39,859 nucleotides of DNA, from positions 1 to 39,859 of the forward strand of contig NCEV01000059.1 of the NCBI GenBank assembly GCA_002280875.1, given 5' to 3'. Origin of the DNA: Caulobacter sp. 32-67-35. GTDB taxonomy: Bacteria; Pseudomonadota; Alphaproteobacteria; Caulobacterales; Caulobacteraceae. The notes beneath the pieces are model-generated. The model saw only the letters and a list, made by a program, of their open reading frames with translations. It was not told where the DNA came from and searched no databases. How positions within the stretch are numbered: the first letter of the stretch is position 1; each line of letters begins with the position of its first letter. Below, in pieces: positions 1-7,943 of the stretch. A program made the position numbers and the translations under genes.

Positions 1-494
1 GTGTGGTCGTCGGGGCTGGCGTGGACGACGATGGCCGAGCCGTCGGCGTCGAGCAGGGCGGGGCGGCCGCCGGCGCCCTTCAGCGAGACCAGCGTGGAAT
101 AGATCTCAGCCATGGCCGAACCATCGGCGCCGGCATGGATGTTGGGCAGGTCGCCGTTGTCGTTGCCATCGGGATTGAGCAGGCCGTGGACCACATTGGC
201 CGTGGTGTGGACGTGGGCGCCGGCCGACTTGAAGTCCGGTGTTCCGCAATCGCCCTTTTCGTGGAAGTGGACGCCGTGCCAGCCGGGCGTCAGGCCCTTC
301 AGCTCCAGGCGCAGCAGCACGCCGTGGGGCGCTTCGGTCAGGCTGATGGTTCCCAGGTCCTTGCCGTCGCCAGCCTTGACCGTTGCGGTCGCGGTTTGCC
401 CCCCCGAGGCCTGGGCAGCAGCTTGAGCGGAGACAGCGCCCAGGCCGGCGAGGACTGCGGCGGCGAAGGCGGTGGCGGCGAGGGGAGAGCGCAT
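1..494 (-). CDS. sodC: Superoxide dismutase [Cu-Zn], exported (3' end cut by window edge)
   Basis: The minus-strand frame from ATG at 494 is open to the window edge, giving about 164 residues without a stop. The start has a GAAGGA ribosome site six bases upstream. The first ~26 residues form a signal peptide (charged MRSP, an Ala/Leu core, AQA-type cleavage), so the enzyme should act in the periplasm, disproportionating superoxide. The copper and zinc ligand pattern of bacterial SodC is visible: HFHEKGDC, then HVH, then VVHG followed by a Gly/Asn/Asp-rich loop (NPDGNDNGD), and VVHA near the edge. The C-terminal disulfide cysteine and arginine lie outside the window. It is divergent from gyrA across a 134-bp gap. 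The family call is secure; only the 3' end is missing. Confidence 0.93.
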   Translation of the reverse strand, partial: MRSPLAATAFAAAVLAGLGAVSAQAAAQASGGQTATATVKAGDGKDLGTISLTEAPHGVLLRLELKGLTPGWHGVHFHEKGDCGTPDFKSAGAHVHTTANVVHGLLNPDGNDNGDLPNIHAGADGSAMAEIYSTLVSLKGAGGRPALLDADGSAIVVHASPDDH

Positions 495-605
495 GGGAAA
501 TCCTTCAAAAACAAGCGGGCGAGGGGGCGACCTATCCCGGAAAGCGGCCGGAAAGGTGGCGCCGCCCTTGGGGGAATGCTAACAGTTTCTGACAGTTCCG
601 TGTTC

Positions 606-610
606 GATTC
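606..610. promoter_or_regulatory. GANTC (CcrM-type) site in the gyrA leader
   Basis: GATTC lies 18 bp before the TTG start of gyrA. If the host is a Caulobacter relative, GANTC is the target of the cell-cycle methyltransferase CcrM, and such sites near starts can make transcription depend on methylation state. Two ACAGTT direct repeats 10 bp apart (582-587 and 592-597) lie just upstream. The site is seen directly; a regulatory role is inference, and a five-base degenerate site can occur by chance. Confidence 0.25.
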
Positions 611-628
611 TGACGGCGAAAAATCCCC

Positions 629-3385
629 TTGAGCGACGATCAAATCACTACCCCTCCCGAAGGGCCGCGAGGGGATATCGCCCCGATCTTCATCGAGGAC
701 GAACTGCGTCGTTCCTACCTCGACTACGCGATGAGCGTGATCGTCAGCCGCGCCCTGCCGGACGCGCGCGACGGTCTGAAACCCGTTCACCGCCGCGTGC
801 TGTTTTCCATGCACGAACAAGGGCATACGCCGGATCGCGCCTATGTGAAGTCGGCACGCGTGGTCGGTGACGTGATGGGTAAGTATCACCCGCACGGCGA
901 CGCCTCGATCTACTTCACCCTGGTGCGGATGACCCAGCCGTTCTCGATGGGTCTGATCCTGATCGACGGCCAGGGCAATTTCGGCTCGGTCGACGGCGAT
1001 ATGCCCGCGGCCATGCGATATACTGAGTGCCGCATGGCGCCCCCGGCGCTGGCCCTGCTGGCCGATCTGGACAAGGACACGGTCGACTTCCAGGACAATT
1101 ACGACGGCAAGGAGCAGGAACCGACGGTCCTGCCGTCGCGGATTCCGAACCTGCTGGTCAATGGCGCGGGCGGCATCGCCGTCGGCATGGCCACCAACAT
1201 CCCGCCGCACAATCTGGGCGAAATCATCGACGCCTGTCTGGCCATGGTCGACGACCCTGACGTCAGCACCGAGACCCTGCTGGATATCGTTCCGGGTCCC
1301 GACTTCCCGACCGGCGGCGAGATCATCGGCCGGGCTGGGCCCCGTCAGGCGCTGCTGACCGGGCGCGGCTCGGTGATCATGCGCGGTCTGGCGACGGTGG
1401 AAGAGATCCGCCAGGGCCGCGAAGCCATCATCATCACCGCCATCCCGTATCAGGTGAACAAGGCCCACCTGGTCGAGCACATCGCCGAACTGGTGCGCGA
1501 CAAGAAGATCGAGGGCGTCAGCGACATTCGCGACGAGTCGAACCGCGACGGCATGCGCATCCTGGTCGAGCTGAAGCGCGACGCCTCGGGCGAGGTGATC
1601 CTCAACCAGCTGTACCGCTTCACGGCCCTGCAAAGCTCGTTCGGCGTCAACATGCTGGCCCTGAACCGCAAGCGCCCCGAGCAGATGGGTCTGCGCCAGC
1701 TGGTCGAGATCTTCGTCAAGTTCCGCGAAGAGGTGGTCGTCCGGCGGACCAAGTTCGAGCTGGGCAAGGCGCGCGATCGTGGCCACGTGCTGGTGGGCCT
1801 GACCATCGCTGTGGCCAATATCGATGAGTTCATCCACATCATCCGCTCGTCCAAGGATCCGGCCGAGGCCCGCGAGCGCCTGGTCGCCAAGGCCTGGCCG
1901 GCTGGCGACATGCTGCCGCTGGTCGAGCTGATCGCCGATCCGCGCAGCCTGCACGAAGAGGGCGGCCTGATCCGCCTGACCGACGAGCAGGCCCGCGCCA
2001 TCCTGGCCCTGACCCTGTCGCGTCTGACGGGCCTGGGCCGCGAGGAAATCGGCAATGAGGCGCAGGCTCTGGCCGAGGCCATTCGTGGCTATCTGGAACT
2101 GCTGTCGGACCGCGCCAACATCATGGCCGTGGTTCGCGAAGAACTGGTCGAGGTGCGCGAGAAATTCGCCGTGCCGCGCCGCTGCCAGATCGTCGACGGC
2201 GACGCCGACGTGGAAGACGAGGACCTGATCGTCCGCGAGGAAATGGTCATCACCGTGACCATGGGCGGCTATGTGAAGCGCACGCCGCTGGCCAATTACC
2301 GCACCCAGCACCGGGGCGGCAAAGGCAAGTCGGGCATGGCGACCAAGACCGAGGATGCGGTCACCCGCGTGTTCTCGGCCTCGACCCACGCGCCGCTGTT
2401 GTTCTTCACCTCGGGTGGCAAGGTCTACAAGCTGAAGGTCTGGAGGCTGCCGCTGGGCGCCGCCAATTCGCGCGGCAAGGCGTTCGTCAACCTGCTGCCG
2501 ATCGAGCCGGGCGAGACCATCACCTCGATCCTGACCCTGCCCGAGGACGAGAGCACCTGGGACCGCCTGGACGTGATGTTCGCCACCCGCTCGGGCAGCG
2601 TGCGCCGCAACAAGCTGAGCGACTTCGTGGATGTGCGCCGCAACGGCAAGATCGCCATGAAGCTGGATGACGGCGACGGCATTGTCGGCGTCGGCGTGTG
2701 CGGAACCGAGAACGACATCCTGCTGACCACCTCGGTGGGCCGCTGCATCCGCTTCTCGGCCGACGAGGTGCGGGTGTTCGCCAGCCGCGATTCGACCGGC
2801 GTGCGCGGCGTCAAGCTGGCCGAGGGCGACAGCGTCATCAACATGGCGATCCTGCGCGGCGTCGACGCCACGCCGGCCGAGCGCACGGCTTATCTCAAGC
2901 ATCAGCGTGCCTTGGCTAAAGCTCGGGGTGAGGACGGCGAGGACGTCGCCGCGCCCGATGAGCCTGAAGAAGATGTCGGCGATGCCGCATTGTCCTTGGA
3001 ACGCATCGCCGAACTGGGCGCGGCCGAGGAGTTCATCCTGACCGTGTCGTCGGAAGGTTTCGGCAAGCGCACCAGCGCCTACGACTATCGCCGCACCGGC
3101 CGGGGCGGGCAGGGGCTTACGGCCCAGGACCTCTCCAAGCGCGGCGGCCGCCTGGCGGCGTCGTTCCCGGTCGAGGACAGCGACGAAATCCTGTTGGTGA
3201 CAGACGCCGGACAATTGATACGGTGCCCCGTCGCGCAAATTCGTGTTGCAGCGCGGAATACTCAGGGCGTAACCGTCTTCCGCACCGCGAAGGACGAGCA
3301 TGTCGTGAGTGTTGAGCGGCTGGCCGACGCCGGCGGCGACGACAGTGATCAAGGCGAGCCAAGCGGGGCGGACGAGACCCTGTAG
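629..3385 (+). CDS. gyrA: DNA gyrase subunit A
   Basis: 918 residues, encoding the ATP-independent breakage-reunion subunit of DNA gyrase, which introduces negative supercoils together with GyrB. The start is TTG at 629; the next in-frame ATG would remove the conserved N-terminal arm ([21 protein letters not shown]). The catalytic tyrosine is Tyr131 in AAMRYTE. The GyrA box of the C-terminal beta-pinwheel is QHRGGKG at about residues 560-566. An acidic linker-like insertion rich in Glu/Asp/Ala lies around residues 765-790 and the C-terminus is acidic; I believe such insertions occur in other alphaproteobacterial GyrAs. At the quinolone-contact positions (E. coli Ser83 and Asp87) this protein has Ala92 and Phe96. 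No strong Shine-Dalgarno precedes the TTG, so the exact start is slightly uncertain. coaD follows 24 bp downstream. Confidence 0.97.
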   Translation: MSDDQITTPPEGPRGDIAPIFIEDELRRSYLDYAMSVIVSRALPDARDGLKPVHRRVLFSMHEQGHTPDRAYVKSARVVGDVMGKYHPHGDASIYFTLVRMTQPFSMGLILIDGQGNFGSVDGDMPAAMRYTECRMAPPALALLADLDKDTVDFQDNYDGKEQEPTVLPSRIPNLLVNGAGGIAVGMATNIPPHNLGEIIDACLAMVDDPDVSTETLLDIVPGPDFPTGGEIIGRAGPRQALLTGRGSVIMRGLATVEEIRQGREAIIITAIPYQVNKAHLVEHIAELVRDKKIEGVSDIRDESNRDGMRILVELKRDASGEVILNQLYRFTALQSSFGVNMLALNRKRPEQMGLRQLVEIFVKFREEVVVRRTKFELGKARDRGHVLVGLTIAVANIDEFIHIIRSSKDPAEARERLVAKAWPAGDMLPLVELIADPRSLHEEGGLIRLTDEQARAILALTLSRLTGLGREEIGNEAQALAEAIRGYLELLSDRANIMAVVREELVEVREKFAVPRRCQIVDGDADVEDEDLIVREEMVITVTMGGYVKRTPLANYRTQHRGGKGKSGMATKTEDAVTRVFSASTHAPLLFFTSGGKVYKLKVWRLPLGAANSRGKAFVNLLPIEPGETITSILTLPEDESTWDRLDVMFATRSGSVRRNKLSDFVDVRRNGKIAMKLDDGDGIVGVGVCGTENDILLTTSVGRCIRFSADEVRVFASRDSTGVRGVKLAEGDSVINMAILRGVDATPAERTAYLKHQRALAKARGEDGEDVAAPDEPEEDVGDAALSLERIAELGAAEEFILTVSSEGFGKRTSAYDYRRTGRGGQGLTAQDLSKRGGRLAASFPVEDSDEILLVTDAGQLIRCPVAQIRVAARNTQGVTVFRTAKDEHVVSVERLADAGGDDSDQGEPSGADETL

Positions 3386-3409
3386 GCCGCCGATTAAGCA
3401 GGGGGTTTC

Positions 3410-3901
3410 ATGCGGGTTGGGCTTTATCCCGGAACGTTCGATCCGGTCACCAATGGCCATCTCGACATCATCGGTCGGGCCGTCAAGCTGGTCGACAAGC
3501 TGGTGATCGGGGTGGCGGTGAACATCGGCAAAGGGCCGCTGTTCAGCCTGGAAGAGCGGGTCGAGATCCTCAGGAACGAAACCGCCCACCTGTCGCAGGT
3601 GGCGGTGATCGAGGTGAAACCCTTCGACAGCCTGCTGATGCACTTCGCCCGCGAGGTCGGAGCCCAGATGATCGTGCGCGGCCTGCGAGCCGTGGCCGAC
3701 TTCGAATACGAGTTCCAGATGACGGCCATGAACCAGCAGCTGGATCGCGAGATCGAGACGGTGTTCCTGATGGCCGACCCGCGTCACCAGGCCATCGCCT
3801 CGCGGCTGGTCAAGGAGATCGCGGCCCTGGGCGGCGACATCTCCAAGTTCGTGCCCGCCGGGGTGGGCGAACAGCTGGTATCCAAGCTTCGCAAGGCCTG
3901 A
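3410..3901 (+). CDS. coaD: Phosphopantetheine adenylyltransferase
   Basis: 163 residues, the usual CoaD length. It transfers AMP from ATP to 4'-phosphopantetheine, the penultimate step of coenzyme A synthesis, in the cytoplasm. The N-terminus MRVGLYPGTFDPVTNGH carries the nucleotidyltransferase TxGH motif at residues 14-17. A family-typical RGLR segment and the C-terminal ISKFVP segment, at the place of the ISSTxVR nucleotide motif, are also present. A strong AGGGGG ribosome site stands a few bases before the ATG. It lies 24 bp after gyrA and may be cotranscribed. The large minus-strand open frame across this gene and gyrA is a GC-rich shadow. Confidence 0.96.
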   Translation: MRVGLYPGTFDPVTNGHLDIIGRAVKLVDKLVIGVAVNIGKGPLFSLEERVEILRNETAHLSQVAVIEVKPFDSLLMHFAREVGAQMIVRGLRAVADFEYEFQMTAMNQQLDREIETVFLMADPRHQAIASRLVKEIAALGGDISKFVPAGVGEQLVSKLRKA

Positions 3902-4013
3902 TGGCGCGGCATTGCCGTGAAGCTGTCGAAATCATAGGCTTCAACATGGCGGACTTGTCGCGGGGGCGACGTGGCTCTACGCCCCGCATTCGCCTTTCTG
4001 TTCGGGGATTCCC

Positions 4014-4847
4014 ATGAAGCTTGCGTATTCCGTCGCCGCCCTGGCGCTGCTGGCCGCGACCGCCCCTCTTCAGGCGGCCATGGCTCAGACGTCTTCTGAC
4101 TGGCGCACGCCGGATCCCCAGAACGTGCTGGTGGTCGAGACCAACAAGGGCCGGATCATCGCCGAGCTCAGCCCGCTGGCCGCGCCGGCGCATGTGGCGC
4201 GCATTCGCGAGCTGGTTCAGGCCAATTTCTATGACGGCCTGACCTTCTTCCGCGTCATCGACAGCTTCATGGCCCAGACGGGCGATCCGGAGAACACCGG
4301 CGCCGGCGGTTCGGACAAGCCCGACATGACGGCGGAGTTCACCTTCCGTCGCGGCGCGGACCTGCCTCTGGCGGCGCCGGGCAAGGCGGGCAGCAACGAG
4401 ACCGGCTTTGTCGGCGCCCTGCCGGTGACCAGCCAGCCCGCCGCCCTGGCGGTGATGACCGCCGATCGCAAGGTGGCGACCTGGGGCAATTTCTGTCCGG
4501 GCGTGCTGGGCATGGCCCGGGCGTCCAACCCCGACAGCGCCAACAGCCAGTTCTTCTTCATGCGCCAGTACTATCCGTCGCTGGACAAGACCTACACCGC
4601 CTTTGGCCGGGCCCTGTCGGGGATCGACGTGATCCGCGCGATCAAGATCGGCGAGCCCGTGCCCGATCCGCAGGACAGGATGATCAGTGTACGGCTTCTG
4701 GCCGACCTGCCGGCCGACAAGCGCCCTTCGGTCCAGGTGATGGACACCCGCAGCCCCGCCTTCGCCGCCCTGGTGGCCAAGCGCCGGACCGAGGTGGGCC
4801 CCAGCTTCACCAATTGCGACGTCGAAATCCCGGTGCAGATCAAATGA
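4014..4847 (+). CDS. Exported cyclophilin-type peptidyl-prolyl cis-trans isomerase
   Basis: 277 residues. Residues 1-24 are a signal peptide (MKLAY, hydrophobic core, AMA-Q cleavage), so it should work in the periplasm on secreted or outer-membrane proteins. The cyclophilin core begins near residue 40 (VVETNKGRIIAEL). It keeps the Arg/Phe/Gln triad of the active site in FFRVIDSFMAQTGDP and the NSQFFFMRQ strand. Between the AEF strand and the GMARA strand there is an insertion of roughly 45 residues that the cytoplasmic paralogue at 5801 lacks, and the usual QGG is QTG. The next gene overlaps its stop by four bases (ATGA) and is a clear paralogue. Isomerase activity is inferred from the retained triad. 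Confidence 0.92.
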   Translation: MKLAYSVAALALLAATAPLQAAMAQTSSDWRTPDPQNVLVVETNKGRIIAELSPLAAPAHVARIRELVQANFYDGLTFFRVIDSFMAQTGDPENTGAGGSDKPDMTAEFTFRRGADLPLAAPGKAGSNETGFVGALPVTSQPAALAVMTADRKVATWGNFCPGVLGMARASNPDSANSQFFFMRQYYPSLDKTYTAFGRALSGIDVIRAIKIGEPVPDPQDRMISVRLLADLPADKRPSVQVMDTRSPAFAALVAKRRTEVGPSFTNCDVEIPVQIK

Positions 4848-5710
4848 AGCCAGCCGCCGTTGTCGTCCTGGGTCTGAGCCTGGCCCTTCTGGCGGAGCCG
4901 GCGCTTTCCGCCCCCAAGTCCAGGGCCAAGGCGCGGGGCGTTACCGCGCCCGCTGCGGCGGACTGGCGGGTCCCCGACCCCGACAACGTGATGGTGATCG
5001 ACACCAACAGGGGCCGGGTGATCGTCGAGCTGATCCCCGAGGTCGCGCCCGGTCATGTGACGCGGATGCGCGAACTGACCAAGGCCGGCGTCTATGACGG
5101 CCGCACCTTCTTTCGGGTCATCGACCGCTTCATGGCCCAGACCGGCGATCCCAAGGACAATGGCGAAGGGCAGTCGGACAAGCCCAACCTGAAGGCCGAG
5201 TTCACCTTCCGGCGCACCGCGGCGACGCCTTTCGCGCCTGCGGCGGCGCCGTCGGGGTTGCAGGTCGGGCTACTGGGCTCCCTGCCGGTGGTCAGTCAGC
5301 ACTGGAGCTGGAGCGCCGTCACCGCCGACGGCAATGTCTCGGCCTGGGGAACCTACTGCCCGGGCGTGGTGGGCATGGCGCGCGACGATGACAACAATTC
5401 GGCCAACAGCCAGTTTTTCCTGATGCGCCAGCCCTATCCGTCGCTGGACAAGCGCTATACCGCCTTTGGCCGCGTGATCAGCGGGTTGGAGACGATCCGC
5501 GCCATCAAGACCGGCGAGCCCGTGGCCGCCCCGCAGGACCGGATGGAAAAGGTCCGGATGCTTGCGGATATTCCGGAGACTGAGCGCCCGAAGGTCCGCG
5601 TGATCAATGCTCAAGGCGCGTGGTTCGCCGGCGAGATCCGCCGCCAGCGCGCGATCAAGGGGGCCGACTTCTCGGTCTGCGACCTGAAGCTGCCGGTCGA
5701 TATCCGTTAG
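4844..5710 (+). CDS. Exported cyclophilin-type peptidyl-prolyl cis-trans isomerase (tandem paralogue)
   Basis: 288 residues from the ATG at 4844, which overlaps the previous stop as ATGA; an upstream in-frame TTG at 4814 would fuse an unlikely N-terminus. Residues 1-22 look like a signal peptide ending ALS-A. The core repeats the pattern of the preceding protein: DWRVPDPDN, VIDTNRGRVIVEL, FFRVIDRFMAQTGDP, then an insertion, then NSQFFLMRQPYPSLDKRYTAFGR. The two proteins therefore come from a tandem duplication. Translational coupling is likely. Divergence is strongest in the N-terminal linker and the insertion, so the pair may differ in client or partner. Function is inferred from the family. 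Confidence 0.92.
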   Translation: MKPAAVVVLGLSLALLAEPALSAPKSRAKARGVTAPAAADWRVPDPDNVMVIDTNRGRVIVELIPEVAPGHVTRMRELTKAGVYDGRTFFRVIDRFMAQTGDPKDNGEGQSDKPNLKAEFTFRRTAATPFAPAAAPSGLQVGLLGSLPVVSQHWSWSAVTADGNVSAWGTYCPGVVGMARDDDNNSANSQFFLMRQPYPSLDKRYTAFGRVISGLETIRAIKTGEPVAAPQDRMEKVRMLADIPETERPKVRVINAQGAWFAGEIRRQRAIKGADFSVCDLKLPVDIR

Positions 5711-5749
5711 GTTCGGCGCTTTTCAAGCCCAGCCACGGTTCACAGCGAG

Positions 5750-5778
5750 GGTGAAAGCGCGCTAGAAGCGCCTTCACC
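5750..5778 (+). other. Hairpin in the leader of the cytoplasmic cyclophilin gene
   Basis: GGTGAA pairs with TTCACC, and after one A/C mismatch GCGC pairs with GCGC around a seven-base loop. Only three T residues follow, so it is a weak terminator at best. It sits between the exported cyclophilin stop (5710) and the next start (5801). It could be a partial terminator or attenuator, an RNA stabiliser, or have no function. Confidence 0.35.
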
Positions 5779-5800
5779 TTTCGACATCCAAGGGATGACC

Positions 5801-6268
5801 ATGTCGGCCGACCTCGAAAACACCTTGATCCTCACGCTGGAAAGCGGCCCGGTCACCATCCAGATGCGTCCTGACCTGGCGCCTGGCCACGTCGAGCGCA
5901 TCAAGGAACTGGTCCGCGAGGGCTTCTATGACGGCGTGGTCTTCCACCGCGTGATCCCGGGCTTCATGGCCCAGGGCGGCGATCCGTCGGGCACCGGCCG
6001 CGGCGGCAGCGACAAGCCCGACATCAAGGCCGAGTTCTCCAAGGAAGCCCACGTGCGCGGCGTCTGCTCGATGGCCCGCACCCCCGATCCCAACTCGGCC
6101 AACAGCCAGTTCTTCATCTGCCTGGACGACGCGACCTTCCTCGACGGCCAGTACACGGTCTGGGGCCAGGTGTCGGAAGGCATGGACCACGTCGACGCCC
6201 TGCCCAAGGGCGAGCCCCCGCGCGAGCCGGGCAAGATCCTCAGCGCCAAGATCGCCGCTGACGCCTGA
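5801..6268 (+). CDS. ppiB: Cytoplasmic cyclophilin, peptidyl-prolyl cis-trans isomerase B type
   Basis: 155 residues with no signal peptide. I start it at the second ATG (5801, MSADLEN), because AAGGGA lies six bases before it, whereas the first ATG at 5795 abuts that element with no spacing. It is a compact single-domain cyclophilin with the canonical active site FHRVIPGFMAQGGDP (Arg, Phe, Gln), the GTGRGGSDKPDIKAEF loop and NSQFFICLDDATFLDGQYTVWG. It catalyses proline isomerisation in the cytoplasm. It is the third cyclophilin in a row, and a strong terminator follows at 6293, closing the cluster. Confidence in family and function is high. Confidence 0.95.
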   Translation: MSADLENTLILTLESGPVTIQMRPDLAPGHVERIKELVREGFYDGVVFHRVIPGFMAQGGDPSGTGRGGSDKPDIKAEFSKEAHVRGVCSMARTPDPNSANSQFFICLDDATFLDGQYTVWGQVSEGMDHVDALPKGEPPREPGKILSAKIAADA

Positions 6269-6292
6269 TCTGGCTTGAAGCTGATTATAAAG

Positions 6293-6323
6293 ACGGCCCC
6301 GGAGCGATCCGGGGCCGTTTTTT
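6293..6323 (+). terminator. Rho-independent terminator after ppiB
   Basis: An 11-bp perfect stem (ACGGCCCCGGA with TCCGGGGCCGT) closes on the tetraloop GCGA, a GNRA loop, and runs directly into six T residues. It lies 24 bp after the ppiB stop and separates the cyclophilin cluster from the independently regulated gene at 6447. This is the clearest intrinsic terminator in the window. Confidence 0.93.
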
Positions 6324-6390
6324 GTTGGGGCTCCGCTGCGTCGAAATCAGCTCCCGAGCCCACTGACGTTGCCGAGCGAACACGCAGTGC

Positions 6391-6416
6391 TTGCGTGAGC
6401 GCCAATAGGCTGGATA
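6391..6416 (+). promoter_or_regulatory. Candidate housekeeping promoter for the DUF1593 gene
   Basis: TTGCGTG at 6391 and GCTGGATA at 6409 are separated by 11 bp. This resembles the Caulobacter housekeeping consensus as I recall it (TTGACGS, 10-14 bp, GCTANAWC). The match is partial, about five of seven in the -10 box. Its position fits: the start point would fall on or next to the LacI-type operator at 6420, so a bound repressor would block it. Confidence 0.4.
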
Positions 6417-6419
6417 CCG

Positions 6420-6433
6420 TGGTAGCGCTAACG
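6420..6433. promoter_or_regulatory. LacI-family operator resembling the Caulobacter xylose operator
   Basis: TGGTAGCGCTAACG has the perfect palindromic core TAGCGCTA at 6423-6430. Read on the other strand it is CGTTAGCGCTACCA, one base different from the XylR operator of the C. crescentus xylose promoter as I remember it (TGTTAGCGCTACCA). It lies 13 bp before the ATG at 6447, next to a plausible -10 box. The palindrome is direct observation; the assignment to XylR or another LacI-family repressor is inference. Confidence 0.65.
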
Positions 6434-6446
6434 TGCGGAGCCAGAG

Positions 6447-7907
6447 ATGACGTTTCGGATGCTCTTGGTTCTCCTGGCGGCGGCGCTTCATGCGCCGTTC
6501 GCGATGGCCGCGCCCCCTTCAACCTCGACGCCGGCGCCCGCGAAGTCACGCCTGATCGTCCTTAGCGACATCGAGAACGAGCCCGACGATACGCAGTCCT
6601 TCGTGAGACTGCTTCTGTACGCCAACGATATCGACATCGAGGCGATGGTCGCCACGACCTCCACCCACATGCGCGATCAGATCCATCCGGAGTCGATCCG
6701 ACGGCTGGTGTCGATCTACGGCCAGGTCAGATCCAATCTGCTGCTTCACGCACCGGGTTATCCGACGGTGAAGGCCTTGGAGGCCCGGATCGCGGCCGGC
6801 CAGCCTGGCTATGGTCTGTCGGCCACGGGGCCGGGCAGGGACACCGAGGGATCGCGCCGGATCATCGCAGCGCTGGAAGCCTCCGATCCCCGTCCGGTCT
6901 GGGTGTCGGTCTGGGGCGGCGCCAACACCCTGGCCCAGGCTCTGCAAACCTTGAAAGCGTCGCGCTCGCGGGAAGAGGTGGCGCGGCTGACCGCCAAGCT
7001 GCGCGTCTACACGATCTCGGATCAGGACGACGCTGGAGCCTGGATCCGCAAGACGTTCCCCGACATTTTCTATATCGTCAGTCCCGGTGGTTATGGGGCG
7101 GCCACCTGGGGCGGAGTAAACAATCCGGTCGACGGTCTCGACAACACAAGCGTCTCCAACGCCTGGCTGGCTCAACACATCCAACAGGGTCATGGACCCT
7201 TGGGCGCGGCCTATCCCGACGTCGCCTACAGCATGGAAGGCGATACGCCGGCGTTCCTGGGCCTGATTCCCAATGGCCTGTCGGAGCCTGAACATCCTGA
7301 CTGGGGCGGCTGGGGTGGTCGCTATGAGCTCTACACGCCCGCCTTGGAGGCGTTGGATCCAAAAGGCTTCAACGGCGGCGTGCCGATTGAGACCGAGACC
7401 CGGCCTATCTGGACCAACGCAGTCGATACGGTGACCCCGCGCGAGCCCGCAGCTCACGGCCGGCCCTTTCAGAGCGGAAAACGCGCTTACAAGGATTATC
7501 GGGCCACGATCTGGCGTTGGCGCGACGCCTTCCAGAACGACTTCGCCGCGCGTATCACTTGGACGACACTGCCTTTCAGCAAGGCCAATCATCCGCCGAT
7601 TGCTCGTCTGGACCATGATGATCGACTGACCGTCACGGCCGGCCAGACCTTCGTTCTAAGCGCCAAGGGAAGCTCTGATCCTGACGGCGACAGCCTTTCG
7701 TTTCACTGGTTTCACTATCCCGAGGTGGGCAGTTGGAAGACACCCATATCCTCCGAAGGCGCCGACAATATCTATCGAGTCGCGTTCAGGGCCCCCGGTG
7801 TCGCCAAGACGGAAACGGTTCATTTCGTAGTCGCTGTCAGCGACAAGGGCGCGCCGCAACTGACGCGCTATCGGCGCGTGATCGTGACCATCGTTCCCAG
7901 GTCCTAG
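6447..7907 (+). CDS. Exported Sde182-like protein (DUF1593, nucleoside-hydrolase-like fold)
   Basis: 486 residues starting at ATG 6447, with GGAG shortly upstream and a signal peptide of about 21 residues (AMA-A). The N-terminal domain (about 33-340) opens with LIVLSDIENEPDDTQS, matching the metal-binding aspartate region of nucleoside-hydrolase-like DUF1593 proteins related to the cellulose-binding protein Sde182. The C-terminal ~110 residues (PPIARLDHDDRLTVTAGQTF, SSDPDGDSLSFHW, then AVSDKG) form the Ig/cadherin-like Sde182 C-terminal domain. Members occur next to plant-polysaccharide genes; the true substrate is not established. A LacI-type operator just upstream suggests sugar-induced expression, possibly by xylose. 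It is monocistronic and convergent with the minus-strand gene ending at 7944. Confidence 0.85.
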   Translation: MTFRMLLVLLAAALHAPFAMAAPPSTSTPAPAKSRLIVLSDIENEPDDTQSFVRLLLYANDIDIEAMVATTSTHMRDQIHPESIRRLVSIYGQVRSNLLLHAPGYPTVKALEARIAAGQPGYGLSATGPGRDTEGSRRIIAALEASDPRPVWVSVWGGANTLAQALQTLKASRSREEVARLTAKLRVYTISDQDDAGAWIRKTFPDIFYIVSPGGYGAATWGGVNNPVDGLDNTSVSNAWLAQHIQQGHGPLGAAYPDVAYSMEGDTPAFLGLIPNGLSEPEHPDWGGWGGRYELYTPALEALDPKGFNGGVPIETETRPIWTNAVDTVTPREPAAHGRPFQSGKRAYKDYRATIWRWRDAFQNDFAARITWTTLPFSKANHPPIARLDHDDRLTVTAGQTFVLSAKGSSDPDGDSLSFHWFHYPEVGSWKTPISSEGADNIYRVAFRAPGVAKTETVHFVVAVSDKGAPQLTRYRRVIVTIVPRS

Positions 7908-7943
7908 CAGATATCGTCGGCGGCACGCGGCCCGCCTGAAAGC

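Noticed and set aside
338-3787. 1149-codon open frame on the minus strand across gyrA and coaD
   Set aside because: It is the GC-rich antisense shadow of two certain genes; it has no recognisable domain and an implausible composition.
7919-7936. GGCGG/CCGCC hairpin between the converging DUF1593 and EEP genes
   Set aside because: Five-base stem, eight-base loop and no T tract; too weak to call a terminator in GC-rich DNA.
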